Program-made: the position numbers and the translations under genes | Source of the DNA: Flavobacteriales bacterium | GTDB taxonomy: Bacteria > Bacteroidota > Bacteroidia > Flavobacteriales_F > PHOS-HE28 | Direction of reading: 5' to 3' | Assembly (NCBI GenBank): GCA_016717305.1 | Contig: JADKFY010000004.1 | Coordinates: 124,001 to 188,000 of the forward strand | DNA: 64,000 nucleotides | The notes under the pieces: generated by a model | Told to the model about the DNA's origin: nothing | What the model saw: only the letters and a program-made list of their open reading frames with translations | Database searches by the model: none | In this document: positions 41,486 to 51,186 of the stretch, piece by piece | Layout: each line of letters begins with the position of its first letter | How positions within the stretch are numbered: the stretch's first letter is position 1

Positions 41486-42412
41486 CTAATCCGCAAGGTC
41501 CACCACTTCCATGCCAGGTACTCCGAAGATCTCTTTCCACACCTTGCTCCAACCGTAAGCGTGTTTCCACCAATTCGACTGGCTGGCCAATGGGTCCGGG
41601 ATGCTCACAATGCCGACAGTGACGCTATCTCCGCAAGCCTTTTGGTAAGCATTTCGGGAGCGCCGCGCATGGACTCCCATGGAGATCACATCTACTTCCT
41701 TAAGGCCATCTTTCTTTGCACATGCTGAAAAGCGGACCGCATTGCTCCACGTGCGGCCACCAGCGATAGTAGGGGTGGGCAAGGGGGTGAGCATATCCGG
41801 CGCGAGGCCTCCTTTGGCCAAGTAGTGGACCAAGGTTTCGGCATGGTTCGGTCTGCCGGGTTCAGTGGTTCCATCGGCATGCTTGATCACAGAGAGGGCA
41901 TGTAACTCATGGATGTTCGTTCCCGCTATGAGAATGTGTTTGATGAAGATGTTCGAGATGTTGCCTTCCACGATCCCGCTGTTGGTTGAAACAATGCGTA
42001 GCCGGTGAGTGGGTGCTGCCAAATGCGCGTGATACTCCACATTTCCGCCCGTTACAGAAATTGTGAGCAGTGTATCATCATCGGCAATTTCCAAGCAGAT
42101 CGAGCCATCCAACCCGGCAATGTTCGTTTGTAACAACCCGCTGATGGGCTCCTCAAAATTGAAGACCAACGTGTCGCCGTTCTTTAAATAATAGTTGGCA
42201 TCGCGCACTGTTCCAGTCGTGAATAGGTGGTCGTATCCGTTCGCTTGCACTGTTGCGACAAGATCGGGAACATACTGTTGCGGGATCCAGCCTTCGACCA
42301 CCGCCACCTTGGCCCCACTGGGTTCATTGATCGCCAAGAACGGGAACAGGACGAAGGGCGTGATGATCAGAATGATCACCGGGATCAATAGAATGATCAG
42401 GATCCGTTTCAT
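41486..42412 (-). CDS. DUF218/YdcF-like membrane-anchored protein with inserted carbohydrate-binding-like domain
   Basis: 308 residues. A single N-terminal membrane helix (RILIILLIPVIILIITPF). VAVVEGWIPQQYVPDLVATV and YDHLFTTGT are the first half of a DUF218 (SanA/YdcF) fold; VDVISMGVHARRSRNAYQKA is its last beta-alpha unit (the family H..RS motif). Between them, residues about 90-160, lies a beta-sandwich (LVFNFEEPISGLLQTNIAGL...VTGGNVEYHAHLA) like the CBM found in xylan-binding modules. DUF218 proteins may act in envelope polymer synthesis; the insert suggests sugar recognition. I am moderately sure of the two-domain reading. Confidence 0.65.
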   Translation of the reverse strand: MKRILIILLIPVIILIITPFVLFPFLAINEPSGAKVAVVEGWIPQQYVPDLVATVQANGYDHLFTTGTVRDANYYLKNGDTLVFNFEEPISGLLQTNIAGLDGSICLEIADDDTLLTISVTGGNVEYHAHLAAPTHRLRIVSTNSGIVEGNISNIFIKHILIAGTNIHELHALSVIKHADGTTEPGRPNHAETLVHYLAKGGLAPDMLTPLPTPTIAGGRTWSNAVRFSACAKKDGLKEVDVISMGVHARRSRNAYQKACGDSVTVGIVSIPDPLASQSNWWKHAYGWSKVWKEIFGVPGMEVVDLAD

Positions 42413-42443
42413 CACCCGTGGTATCGCGCGGCCATGACAGGGT

Positions 42444-42761
42444 TCATTCTTCCAAACCGTTCTGCAATTCCATCAACTCCGCGCGTGCTTTCCGATCGCC
42501 GGTTACCAAACACCGTAAGGATCCCGCTTTGCACACTGCGATCGCATCATCCGTCCTCCCCAGATCGGCCAGCATTATAGCGAGCTGATAGTAACTGGCA
42601 ATATGGTCTGGATGCTCGTGCAACATGGTTTCCAGATCGGAAATGGCTTGTTCCATGTTGCCCTCGCGTTTCAATTCCAGTGCAATGGCATAGCGTAGGA
42701 AAAGGTCTCCGGGTTCTTCGGCCAACATGGCTTTCAACTGTGCTAGACGTTCAACGCTCAT
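42444..42761 (-). CDS. small TPR protein
   Basis: 105 residues. Two TPR motifs, RLAQLKAMLAEEPGDLFLRY and EQAISDLETMLHEHPDHIAS followed by YYQLAIMLADLGRTDDAIAV, then a final helix (ARAELMELQNGLEE). A cytosolic adaptor with no enzymatic part. 31 bases upstream of the DUF218-like gene on the same strand, so likely co-transcribed. Confidence 0.8.
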   Translation of the reverse strand: MSVERLAQLKAMLAEEPGDLFLRYAIALELKREGNMEQAISDLETMLHEHPDHIASYYQLAIMLADLGRTDDAIAVCKAGSLRCLVTGDRKARAELMELQNGLEE

Positions 42762-42857
42762 GGAATGTATACAGCGTCCATTTTGGAGAATGGCTCGCGA
42801 AACTACTGATGTTACTTATTTCAGACATGCTGAAAGGGCTTTACTACGCAACCGTTT

Positions 42858-44015
42858 TCAGAAGCCAGTGAGATCCACATCGTCCGTCCCTTCCAAGGTT
42901 ACCCATTGCTTCATCTTCTTCTGGATCACCTTGAAATGATGCTGGTCTTCCGGGGTAATTATCGAGATCGCCTCACCCGTGTTCTGCGCCCGTCCCGTGC
43001 GACCGATACGGTGGATATAATCTTTCGGAGAACGAGGTAGTTCGTAGTTGATCACATAAGGAAGCAGTTCAATGTCGATGCCCCGCGAAAGCAGGTCCGT
43101 GGCCACAAGCACCCGCAACTTTCCCGTTTTGAAGTCCGCCAATGCCTGTTGGCGAGCGTGGTTGCTCTTCTTGCCGTGGGTTGCGGCTGCATCAATTCCG
43201 TTGCGGTTCAACTTTTCAGCTACATGGTCCGCACTATGCCCGGAAGCGGTGAACACCAAGACCTGCTGCATATCCATGCTTTTGATCAGGTATCGTAGGT
43301 AAGGACCCTTACGCTCTTCCGTTACCCGGAATGCCCGTTGCTTGATCAGAACCACATCTTGCGGTTCGTCGGTTACTTGGATCACCTCCGGTTTGTGCAG
43401 GACGAGCTGCGTGATCTCGTCCACCGCTTTGTTCAAGGTGGCGGAGAACAGGAGGTTTTGTCGTTTACGAGGCATCAACGCCAGCAGCCGGTCCATCTCC
43501 TCCTTGAAGCCAAGGTCCAACATCCGGTCCGCCTCATCCAACACAAGGACCTTCACAGAACCCAGATGTACGGCTTTTGATCCGATCAGGTCCAACAACC
43601 GCCCAGGTGTAGCGATCAACACTTGCACACCTTGCATACCGATCATCTGCGGATTGATCGATACACCACCGAATACTGCCCCGATCTTCACTTTCTCTAT
43701 CCCGAAATTCAGTTCTTGGAAAACAGCTTCCACCTGTATCGCCAATTCGCGTGTGGGCACCAGTACCAGTATCGGCACGTGGCGGTTTTCCATGGGCCAC
43801 TGTTCGTCCAAAAAACGTTGGAGGATGGGTAGCGCATAAGCAACGGTCTTTCCTGATCCAGTTTGCGCGATCCCGAGCACATCCTTCCCGAAGAGCACGG
43901 CGGGTATGGCCTGTTCCTGGATCGGTGTTGGTTGAGAATAGGGCAGGCCGTCAAGGGACTTGAGAATTACCTCTGAAAGGCCAAGTGCTGCGAAAGGTGA
44001 AGTGCTGATCTCCAT
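42858..44015 (-). CDS. DEAD-box RNA helicase, RhlE type
   Basis: 385 residues, the core only: Q motif (LPYSQPTPIQEQAI), motif I AQTGSGKT (about 49-56), Ia PTRELAIQ, Ib TPGRLLDLI, II VLDEADRM, III SATL, IV VLVFTAS, V ATDLLSRGIDIELL and VI HRIGRTGRAQ. The short C-terminus lacks an RNA-binding extension. Cytosolic RNA remodelling and ribosome biogenesis or cold adaptation. Divergent from the peroxiredoxin gene. Confidence 0.93.
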   Translation of the reverse strand: MEISTSPFAALGLSEVILKSLDGLPYSQPTPIQEQAIPAVLFGKDVLGIAQTGSGKTVAYALPILQRFLDEQWPMENRHVPILVLVPTRELAIQVEAVFQELNFGIEKVKIGAVFGGVSINPQMIGMQGVQVLIATPGRLLDLIGSKAVHLGSVKVLVLDEADRMLDLGFKEEMDRLLALMPRKRQNLLFSATLNKAVDEITQLVLHKPEVIQVTDEPQDVVLIKQRAFRVTEERKGPYLRYLIKSMDMQQVLVFTASGHSADHVAEKLNRNGIDAAATHGKKSNHARQQALADFKTGKLRVLVATDLLSRGIDIELLPYVINYELPRSPKDYIHRIGRTGRAQNTGEAISIITPEDQHHFKVIQKKMKQWVTLEGTDDVDLTGF

Positions 44016-44147
44016 GTGGTCCGAAATGACCGATCACATACGGGCCATTGCGTTGGCAAGATAGAGTACACTTGAAACGTGCCGATAGAACGAGTGTCCA
44101 TTCATCCGACCGGAACAATCCGGCTATGGTCCCGTATACCACCGCGC

Positions 44148-45155
44148 ATGTTCCAGCGCCTTCACCCTTTTACCGTTCTAGGTTACATCTTACTTGTCGC
44201 TTCGGTTGTGCCGCTGATCTTGAGCTTACCCAGTGTCGCAGCGGCCATGTTGTTCGTTGCATATTGTTTTGGCCTACTGGAATTCCAGAAGTATACGAGC
44301 AACTACCAGTTCGCCTTGTTATTGATCGCCGGTACCGCCTTGGGCATTGTGCTGGACCTGCATTACCAAGCATGGCCATTGCTCACATTTTCCTTGCTCT
44401 TCGCGGCCTCGGCCACCATTGTCCGCCAGCGCTTTATGCGCTATTTCACGTATGTGGACCTGCTTTGGGTGGATACCGGAAAGGCCATATTCGCCGTCCT
44501 GTTCTACGTGCTGGCGATCTGGGGCAAGCCATTCTCCTGGGACTTTTGGTTGCTGCCCATCATTCCATTGACCGCGGCGGTCGGCCTAACGATCAGCTAT
44601 ATCCAGGACGCGGGCAAGATGAAACAATTGACCCGTGGCGGCTACAGGGTGCAAGTGGGTAGACCGGCGCCTGATTTCGAATTGCCTGATCAGGACGGGA
44701 ACCTTGTTCGATTGTCCGATCTCCATGGAAAACATCCGGTGCTTCTGATCTTCGTGCGCGGTGATTGGTGTCCCGGCTGCCACATGATGCTGCGCACGTA
44801 TGAACGTAACCGTGCCCGTTTCAAAGAGAAAGGGGTCCATGTGATCGGGATCGGTCCCGATGATATTTCGGTGAACCTGAGCATGGTGCAGCGCATAGGG
44901 GTAGGGTACCGCATGCTTTCAGATGATAAGCAGGAGGTTTCTTCGCAATACGGGGTGGTCTATAGCAATCCTTTGATCGAGACCATGGTGGACTACTCGA
45001 AAGGGATGCCGCTTCCTGCGTCGTTCCTTGTTGATGCGAACGGGATCGTACGCTACGCTTCCCGCCCTGACAGAGTTGGAGAATTCCTTGATCCAGAGTT
45101 GATCTTCGGTGTGCTCGATGGCATCCAGCCCGACACGAGCGTAGCATGGGCCTGA
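44148..45155 (+). CDS. membrane-anchored peroxiredoxin/thioredoxin-like protein
   Basis: 335 residues from ATG 44148; a GTG at 44079 lies 4 bases after a TACACTTG box and cannot be excluded. Residues 1-155 have about five hydrophobic helices (LGYILLVASVVPLILSL and on). Residues 170-330 are an AhpC-TSA/redoxin fold: GRPAPDFELPDQDGNLVRLS, then FVRGDWCPGCHMML with the peroxidatic-type Cys near 208 and a second Cys three residues on (CxxC), then PASFLVDANGIVRY. The CxxC suggests a thiol reductase or bacterioferritin-comigratory-type peroxidase at the membrane. It overlaps the PAS-PP2C phosphatase gene by 10 bases. Confidence 0.8.
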   Translation: MFQRLHPFTVLGYILLVASVVPLILSLPSVAAAMLFVAYCFGLLEFQKYTSNYQFALLLIAGTALGIVLDLHYQAWPLLTFSLLFAASATIVRQRFMRYFTYVDLLWVDTGKAIFAVLFYVLAIWGKPFSWDFWLLPIIPLTAAVGLTISYIQDAGKMKQLTRGGYRVQVGRPAPDFELPDQDGNLVRLSDLHGKHPVLLIFVRGDWCPGCHMMLRTYERNRARFKEKGVHVIGIGPDDISVNLSMVQRIGVGYRMLSDDKQEVSSQYGVVYSNPLIETMVDYSKGMPLPASFLVDANGIVRYASRPDRVGEFLDPELIFGVLDGIQPDTSVAWA

Positions 45156-46417
45156 ACATCGATCTGGTGCTCTTGGCACTGGCCGTGGTCTTCTTGATAG
45201 CGGCTGTCGGAATTTCATTGGCCTATAATCGGTTACAGACGAACTATACGAAGAGCGCCCAGGATCGCGATAGTTTTCACGGGATCCTTGAAGCCAGCAA
45301 CGATGCGCTTTTCGTGATCAATTTCGTGAGCGGGAAGATCCATTTGGCCAACGCCAAGGCTGCGGAATTGCTTGGGCTCAAAGCTTCCGAGTTGACCAAG
45401 CTCACGATCTTTGACCTGCACCCCAAGGAGTTCCTTCATCGAAGTGCCGATCGCATTGCGGATGCATGGGAACGGAAGGGCAACGTTTATGCGGATATTC
45501 CGCTACTCTCCACCACCTCTGAAGTGATCCCTGTGGAGAGCAGCACGCGAGTGACCACCTACAAAGGAGAACCTGCGGTGATCATCTATGCCCGTGATAT
45601 TCGGGAACGCCTCACCTTGCAGGGTGTTGTGGAGGAACAGCAAGCCACGGTCCGTGAACAGAACCATCAGCTACTTTCAAGCATCCGATATGCGCAACGC
45701 ATCCAGCGAGCCGTGCTCCCCGAAGCCGAGCGCCTGCAAATACTGTTGCCTGAATCGTTCATCCTGTTCAGGCCGCGTGATATCGTAAGTGGTGATCTGT
45801 ATTGGTTTGCCGAGCAGGATGGTGCCGTGGTATTAGCCGCAGCAGATTGCACAGGACATGGGGTGCCCGGTGCGTTGCTCAGTTTGATCGGGGCTGCGTT
45901 GTTCCAAGAAGTTGTGGTCGAGAAGAAGTTGAAAGGGACAGGTGCCATGCTCGATGCAGTAAGGATCGGCATGATCCAAGCCTTGAGCAAGGATGGCAGT
46001 GGCAATAGCGATGGCATGAATGCCGCAGTGTTGCGGTACGATCCTGTTTCCATGAAAGTTGCGTATTCTGGTGGATATGCTCCGCTCTATCTGGTGCGAA
46101 ATGGGGCGCTGATCGAGCACAAAGGAGACCGTATGCCGGTTGGTCCAACTCCAGGTGAAATGAACGCATTCGGCAGCGTAGAGATCCAGCTGGAAAAAGG
46201 GGACCGTTTGTTCATGTGTTCCGATGGACTACAGGACCAATTCGGCGGCCCGCATGGAAAGAAACTGAAGTCAAGTGGTCTGAAGGAATGGATACTGCAA
46301 ACCTCGGACCTCACGATCGATGACCAGTACCAAGCGATCTCGGACAGGTTCCGGATGTGGTTGGGCAAAGGCGAGCAGATCGATGATGTGCTCTTGGTCG
46401 GATTCGAGGTTACCTGA
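45146..46417 (+). CDS. PAS-domain PP2C/SpoIIE-type phosphatase
   Basis: 423 residues. One membrane helix (5-28), then PAS (about 43-150: FHGILEASNDALFVINFVSG, LLGLKASELTKLTIFDLHP), a coiled coil (155-185), and SpoIIE/PP2C (185-420) with RPRDIVSGDLYWFAEQDG, VVLAAADCTGHGVPGALLSL (the metal-binding Asp and DxTGHG) and GDRLFMCSDGLQDQFGG. Serine phosphatases of this type dephosphorylate anti-sigma antagonists in response to a signal sensed by PAS. No sigma or anti-sigma gene is near. Co-transcribed with the peroxiredoxin, so redox or lipid stress may be the cue. Confidence 0.92.
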   Translation: MGLNIDLVLLALAVVFLIAAVGISLAYNRLQTNYTKSAQDRDSFHGILEASNDALFVINFVSGKIHLANAKAAELLGLKASELTKLTIFDLHPKEFLHRSADRIADAWERKGNVYADIPLLSTTSEVIPVESSTRVTTYKGEPAVIIYARDIRERLTLQGVVEEQQATVREQNHQLLSSIRYAQRIQRAVLPEAERLQILLPESFILFRPRDIVSGDLYWFAEQDGAVVLAAADCTGHGVPGALLSLIGAALFQEVVVEKKLKGTGAMLDAVRIGMIQALSKDGSGNSDGMNAAVLRYDPVSMKVAYSGGYAPLYLVRNGALIEHKGDRMPVGPTPGEMNAFGSVEIQLEKGDRLFMCSDGLQDQFGGPHGKKLKSSGLKEWILQTSDLTIDDQYQAISDRFRMWLGKGEQIDDVLLVGFEVT

Positions 46418-46469
46418 TCACGCCCAGCTGCGTGGGTCAGGACTGCTGCGGATCAAAAGTCAAAAGAAT

Positions 46470-48029
46470 TCATCGTGCCAAGTTGTTGTCGACACCAAGC
46501 GACAGCACCAGGCTGTCCAACGAACCCAATTCGCACAGCAATGCGTGCAGTTCAATGCCATCAACAGAGCGGTTGGTGACGAGCGAGCGATCCAAGGTCC
46601 GCCAAGCGGTAGGGTCGCCTCCAACAAAGAGCACAGTTGTGGAACCTTGGGCTTTTGGCTTGGTCCAGGAACGGCGATCAAAACCTACTCCATGCACAGA
46701 GGGAAAATTAGGGAGGAGCGACGTGCAAGCATAACAGGTGAAATGTGCGGCGAAGTGTGCCCGATGATCCAGTTTCAGATCGGGCCAGCGTAGTGTTGCG
46801 ATGAGATCTGCGTTGGAGCGTTCGGCGGCCATCGCGATCAGTTTGCAGCGCTCGGTGATCAACGCGATCGGTTCTTCACGAACGAAAGCGCACTCCTGTG
46901 CCGCAAGCTCATGCTTGATGGTCGCAGGTAACCACACCGCTTTCCATCCCACCGATAGCACAGCGAGCGCGGCTATCACGATCACATTACCAATTCGCAA
47001 TTTGGTATGGCGGAACAAATAGGCGGTGGCCAGAGCACAGACCAACGGTAGAGCTAGGAACATGCGGGACCGCGGAAAGAAAATACTGCTGCACCCATCG
47101 TGGATCTTGATCACACCAAGTGCTATTACCGTGCCCACGAACACCGTGATCAAGGCGAATGCGAATGTCCGATCTCCGCGTTTCCAGAGAACGATCGCAA
47201 GGATGATCAGCAGGACCAGGATCAATACGCCCAATTCGGCATGGAAGGGAAACAGGCCACGGAAGAAGTCGGATGGAGAGCGAAGGGCTCGCCAGAACAG
47301 ACCCGGATCAAAAGCCAATTCAGCAGGTGTCAATCGATGGATCACTTCCCAAGATCGATCATCAAAGAAATGCGAGGCCCACCACTGCCAAGCGATCGCA
47401 GGTATCGCACCAATGAGGATCCCACTGAACCACTTCAAGGACCCATGTTCCAACCTCCACCACACGATCCCAGCAGCGATACCCGCGATCAAAGCATTCG
47501 GGTTATTGACCACAGCAATAGACACCACGAGACTGAACAACGCACCCCGCAGAATGGACCCGGATACCAATGTGATCCATGGCAGGCATGCCAATATTGC
47601 AAGGCCATGCACGAACCCTCGCGTCATCGACGTGATCATGGTCCATTCCACAGGGAGGAACAGTGGAAACGCCGCCAAGACCAAAGCGGCAACGGGTGTT
47701 CCATTCCTTCGGCACCAAAGCGCAAAGGACCAGAATGGTAGCATGGTCAAGAACGCGGTCACCAACGGCAATACCACCCACGGCGGACCGCCCAAGCGAA
47801 CGAACGGTGCACCCGTCAGAGCCTCCAACATCGGGTTGTAGTTCTGGCCATACAGGAACGGTTCCTTGAAGATCCCGTTCCCCATATCGCGGCATACTTC
47901 CCAGATCAAGGCATCATCGATCCCCACATAGCTGAATGCGAAAACGACCAACACCACCATGCGATCCACGACCCCAAGGAAAATGAACGGCCAGAACAGC
48001 CTGCGGGCCAATTGTTCAACTTGCGGCAT
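46470..48029 (-). CDS. multi-pass membrane protein, glycosyltransferase 39-like (GT-C)
   Basis: 519 residues from ATG 48029. About 11 hydrophobic helices; the first periplasmic loop has the acid pair of GT-C enzymes (FSYVGIDDALIWEVC, Asp-Asp) followed by YGQNYNPMLEALTGAPFVRL. The last 100 residues are soluble (VHGVGFDRRSWTKPKAQG). GT-C proteins transfer sugars from polyprenyl-phosphate to lipids or proteins; the donor is not evident. The start overlaps the miaA end by 14 bases. Confidence 0.7.
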   Translation of the reverse strand: MPQVEQLARRLFWPFIFLGVVDRMVVLVVFAFSYVGIDDALIWEVCRDMGNGIFKEPFLYGQNYNPMLEALTGAPFVRLGGPPWVVLPLVTAFLTMLPFWSFALWCRRNGTPVAALVLAAFPLFLPVEWTMITSMTRGFVHGLAILACLPWITLVSGSILRGALFSLVVSIAVVNNPNALIAGIAAGIVWWRLEHGSLKWFSGILIGAIPAIAWQWWASHFFDDRSWEVIHRLTPAELAFDPGLFWRALRSPSDFFRGLFPFHAELGVLILVLLIILAIVLWKRGDRTFAFALITVFVGTVIALGVIKIHDGCSSIFFPRSRMFLALPLVCALATAYLFRHTKLRIGNVIVIAALAVLSVGWKAVWLPATIKHELAAQECAFVREEPIALITERCKLIAMAAERSNADLIATLRWPDLKLDHRAHFAAHFTCYACTSLLPNFPSVHGVGFDRRSWTKPKAQGSTTVLFVGGDPTAWRTLDRSLVTNRSVDGIELHALLCELGSLDSLVLSLGVDNNLAR

Positions 48030-48945
48030 TCGCAAGTTGAATGTGCTTTTCGTGCTCCAGCGGGCCGCACTTGTACCATGGATCCCGGCGCGACCACGTC
48101 AACTGGCGTTTCGCATAGTTCCGGGTGTGTTGCTTGATCGATGTGATCGCCTGTGCAAGCGTAATGCCTTCCTGCGGCGGCAACGGGGGAGAAGGGCGAT
48201 CGAAATGCTCGAAGAGTTCGCGGTAGCCTACCGTTCGCAGAGCGTTGTGTTCCCGGTAGGGCAGAAGCGACCGGGCCTCTTCCGCCAAACGGGCGGCGAT
48301 CATCTGATCCACGCGTTGGTCGATCCTTGCATACAACGCTTCCCGCGGAAGATCCATCCAGATCCGTACAATGCGAAGGTCCGTTCGGTCTTGCGCCCCG
48401 TTACGCTGCGAACTGTATGGTCTGCCTGTGGCGTGGCACACTTCCAACGCCCGGATCACGCGGTGCGGATTGCGCCGATCAATTTGCTGCCAGCATACGG
48501 GGTCCAATGCCTCAAGTTCTTTCAATAATGGAGCAAGGCCCTCGTTCGAAAAGCGCTGTTGGATCCGTTCGCGCCAAACCGGATCGCCTGCGGGCAAGGG
48601 GTCGAGTCCTTTGATAAGCGCATCAATGTACAGGCCGCTTCCGCCAACGAGGACAGCGATCCCGTGTTCTTTCAGCAAGTCCTGAAGAACCGTTTCTGCC
48701 GCTCGCGCAAAGGCCCCTGCGCTCCAAACTTGTTCCAACTCCAAATGACCGAGGAAATGATGCTTAACGCCAAGCAACTCTTCTTCCTTGGGGCGCGCCG
48801 TTCCGATACGCATCGCATGGTAGAATTGCCTGGAATCCGCGCTTATGACTTCGGTGCCCAATTGCTGGCCCAGTGCAGCGGCGGCGTGTGTTTTACCAGA
48901 GGCCGTTGGGCCGCCAATGACGACCACCGTGCCATGCGCCGTCAT
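48016..48945 (-). CDS. miaA: tRNA dimethylallyltransferase
   Basis: 309 residues. VVVIGGPTASGKTHAAAALG (P-loop, 12-19), ISADSRQFYHAMRIGTARP (conserved DSRQ), GGSGLYIDALIKGLD, the swinging-flap domain and RALEVCHATGRPYSS are family hallmarks. It isopentenylates A37 of tRNAs that read U-starting codons. Its first codon overlaps the stop of the IS1096-passenger-like gene (ATGA). Confidence 0.97.
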   Translation of the reverse strand: MTAHGTVVVIGGPTASGKTHAAAALGQQLGTEVISADSRQFYHAMRIGTARPKEEELLGVKHHFLGHLELEQVWSAGAFARAAETVLQDLLKEHGIAVLVGGSGLYIDALIKGLDPLPAGDPVWRERIQQRFSNEGLAPLLKELEALDPVCWQQIDRRNPHRVIRALEVCHATGRPYSSQRNGAQDRTDLRIVRIWMDLPREALYARIDQRVDQMIAARLAEEARSLLPYREHNALRTVGYRELFEHFDRPSPPLPPQEGITLAQAITSIKQHTRNYAKRQLTWSRRDPWYKCGPLEHEKHIQLANAAS

Positions 48946-49514
48946 TGATATTCTTCGCCGAGATCATCCACGCTCCCATGCCCGAACTCGTCGTGGTCCT
49001 GGCCTTCTTCCTGGTCGAAGTCATCGGCATCGTAATCATGCTCTTCTTCGCCCATCGCATAAGGGTCATCCAGGATCCCGGCTGTGAGGTCGTCTTCCTT
49101 GCTGTGTTCGTCCGGAGCGGTGCCCATGCTCATCACAACGCGCGGCAAAACAACGTCTGCTTCAGGGTCGCTGGCATGCACCAGTTCCACCATGAACATC
49201 CACATGTGCAGGAAGTCGTAGGCGTAAATGAATCGTTGGTCCGTGCTGCGCAAATGGTCGCTGATGTATACCTGCTCCATTAACGCCGGCACGGTGCCTT
49301 CTTCGGCGAAACCCATGTCAGCCAACGGGATCTCGTTGCCTTTGGACCAATCGGCATCGCTTACGTAGAAGCAGGCCATTTCCTGCCCAATGAAACCGAA
49401 GGCGTCCTTAATGGCCTTATGGAAGTCGAGGAAGGATTGTTCTGATCCGATCTCGATGTCGCGAAAGGCCTCGCTCGGATGGTCGATCAGGACACGGAAA
49501 CGATAGGTGCGCAC
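48942..49514 (-). CDS. IS1096-passenger (pRiA4b ORF-3)-like protein, acidic tail
   Basis: 190 residues from a GTG at 49514. VRTYRFRVLIDHPSEAFRDI, SFLDFHKAIKDAFGF and ACFYVSDADWSKGNEIPLAD are the PF07929 fold often seen as a passenger of IS1096 or on plasmids; here it is chromosomal and in an operon with miaA. The last 50 residues are strongly acidic with His (DDLTAGILDDPYAMGEEEHD...). Function unknown; no transposase, inverted repeats or target duplication is seen. The start codon follows a TACTTTCG box after 40 bases. Confidence 0.85.
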   Translation of the reverse strand: MRTYRFRVLIDHPSEAFRDIEIGSEQSFLDFHKAIKDAFGFIGQEMACFYVSDADWSKGNEIPLADMGFAEEGTVPALMEQVYISDHLRSTDQRFIYAYDFLHMWMFMVELVHASDPEADVVLPRVVMSMGTAPDEHSKEDDLTAGILDDPYAMGEEEHDYDADDFDQEEGQDHDEFGHGSVDDLGEEYQ

Positions 49515-49562
49515 GGTTGTTCTCGTTTGTGGGGTGAAGGGAAAGGCACAACTACGAAAGTA

Positions 49563-51062
49563 CTATTCCGGTAATTCTTCGGTCTCGGTGGAGATAACGG
49601 GCACGGGCGTTTCCATGCCTTTCAACGGTATGCTGCCCAGTTCCTTGCCTGTCTTTAGCATCAATTTCCAGGCCTGTTCACGGTCGTTGTTGATCTCGCC
49701 CTCAATGATCGCTTCCTTGATCACCGCCTTGATGTCCCCGATCAATTTGCACGGCTCTATGCCGAATGCTAGCATGATGTCTTGTCCGGTGATCGGCGGC
49801 TGGAAATTCCGCACACGGTCCTTTTCTTCGACTTCCTTCAACTTTCGAATAACGAGGTCGTAGTTGCGGAGGTAACGATCCTTCTTGCGTTCGTTCTTGC
49901 TGGTGATATCGGCGCGGCACAAGATCATCAAGGCGTCTATGTCGTCGCCTGCATCAAAGAGCAAGCGTCGTACTGCGCTGTCCGTCACTTCAACTTTTGT
50001 TAGTGCAATTGGACGTAGGTGCAAGGCCACCAGTTTCTTTACGAAACGCATCTGGTCATCCTGCGGCAGTTTCAGCCGCCTGAAGATCGCGGGCACCATA
50101 CGAGCGCCTTTATCCTCGTGCCCATGAAAGGTCCAACCATGGCCTTCTTCGAATCGTTTGGTCCGCGGCTTGGCAATGTCGTGCAAGATGGCGCCCCAGC
50201 GCAACCAAAGATCATCGCTCTTCTCGCACACGTTGTCCAACACCTGAAGCGTGTGGTGGAAGTTGTCCTTGTGACCGATGCCGTGTTTCTCCTCGGCACC
50301 CTGCAATTCCACGAACTCCGGAAAGAAACGCGGTAGTAGATCGCCTTCCATTAACAGGTTGAACCCGATGCTCGGTTTGCGCGTGGCGATGATCTTGTTC
50401 AACTCGGTGTGGATCCGTTCAGCGCTGATGATGTCCAACCGGGCCGCGTTACGCTTGATGGCATCAAAGGTGGGCGGGTCGATCACGAAACCCAATTGCG
50501 TAGCGAAGCGGATGGCCCGCATCATGCGTAATGGGTCGTCACTGAAGGTGATGTCCGGGTCCAACGGGGTGCGGATCAACCCACGGTCCAGGTCCAAGAT
50601 CCCACCGAAAGCATCTACTAATGCGCCAAGTGATCCAGCGTTCAGACTTATGGCCAACGTGTTGATCGTGAAATCACGTCGCTCCTGATCGTCCTTTATC
50701 GTGCCCGGCTCCACCGCGGGTTTCCGACTGTCCCTGCTGTAGCTCTCCTTTCGTGCACCGACGAACTCGACCTGATCTTCACCGAACATGAACATGGCCG
50801 TACCGAAGTTCTTGAAAACGTGCACATGACCGGCACTTAGCCGTTTGGCCACGGACTCTGCGAAGGCGATCCCATCTCCTTCAACAACAAAGTCGATGTC
50901 CTTGCAAGGTCTACCGATGAGCAGGTCGCGTACAAATCCACCAATAGCGAAGGCTGCGATATTGCGTGCTGCGGCTTCTGCAGCAACGGCCACAAAAAGG
51001 GGGGTGCCCACTACACCTTCCAGACGGGCCGGGTCAACGGTATAGGTAGAGGTGTTCTGCAT
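49563..51062 (-). CDS. cca: CCA tRNA nucleotidyltransferase with HD domain
   Basis: 499 residues from ATG 51062. Class II nucleotidyltransferase core [24 protein letters not shown] (GG-(V/x)-R-D and DxD), the neck with [12 protein letters not shown] and [17 protein letters not shown], and an HD phosphohydrolase domain with [14 protein letters not shown] and [10 protein letters not shown]. Adds or repairs the 3' CCA of tRNAs, needed here since tRNA-Asp does not encode CCA. TATTTTTG (51072-51079) lies 9 bases before the start. Confidence 0.95.
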   Translation of the reverse strand: MQNTSTYTVDPARLEGVVGTPLFVAVAAEAAARNIAAFAIGGFVRDLLIGRPCKDIDFVVEGDGIAFAESVAKRLSAGHVHVFKNFGTAMFMFGEDQVEFVGARKESYSRDSRKPAVEPGTIKDDQERRDFTINTLAISLNAGSLGALVDAFGGILDLDRGLIRTPLDPDITFSDDPLRMMRAIRFATQLGFVIDPPTFDAIKRNAARLDIISAERIHTELNKIIATRKPSIGFNLLMEGDLLPRFFPEFVELQGAEEKHGIGHKDNFHHTLQVLDNVCEKSDDLWLRWGAILHDIAKPRTKRFEEGHGWTFHGHEDKGARMVPAIFRRLKLPQDDQMRFVKKLVALHLRPIALTKVEVTDSAVRRLLFDAGDDIDALMILCRADITSKNERKKDRYLRNYDLVIRKLKEVEEKDRVRNFQPPITGQDIMLAFGIEPCKLIGDIKAVIKEAIIEGEINNDREQAWKLMLKTGKELGSIPLKGMETPVPVISTETEELPE

Positions 51063-51071
51063 CAAGGGCCG

Positions 51072-51079
51072 CAAAAATA
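51072..51079 (-). promoter_or_regulatory. -7 box of the CCA-adding enzyme gene
   Basis: TATTTTTG, exact TAnnTTTG on the minus strand, 9 bases before the ATG at 51062. Confidence 0.5.
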
Positions 51080-51186
51080 GGATCTTCCAAAATGAGGGTG
51101 CCTAGTTCACCGATCGGCCATTGCATTGACCCGCGAAAGGGATTGGAGCCAACTGGAATGCTCACCCATCGTTGCTGCGATCCTAC

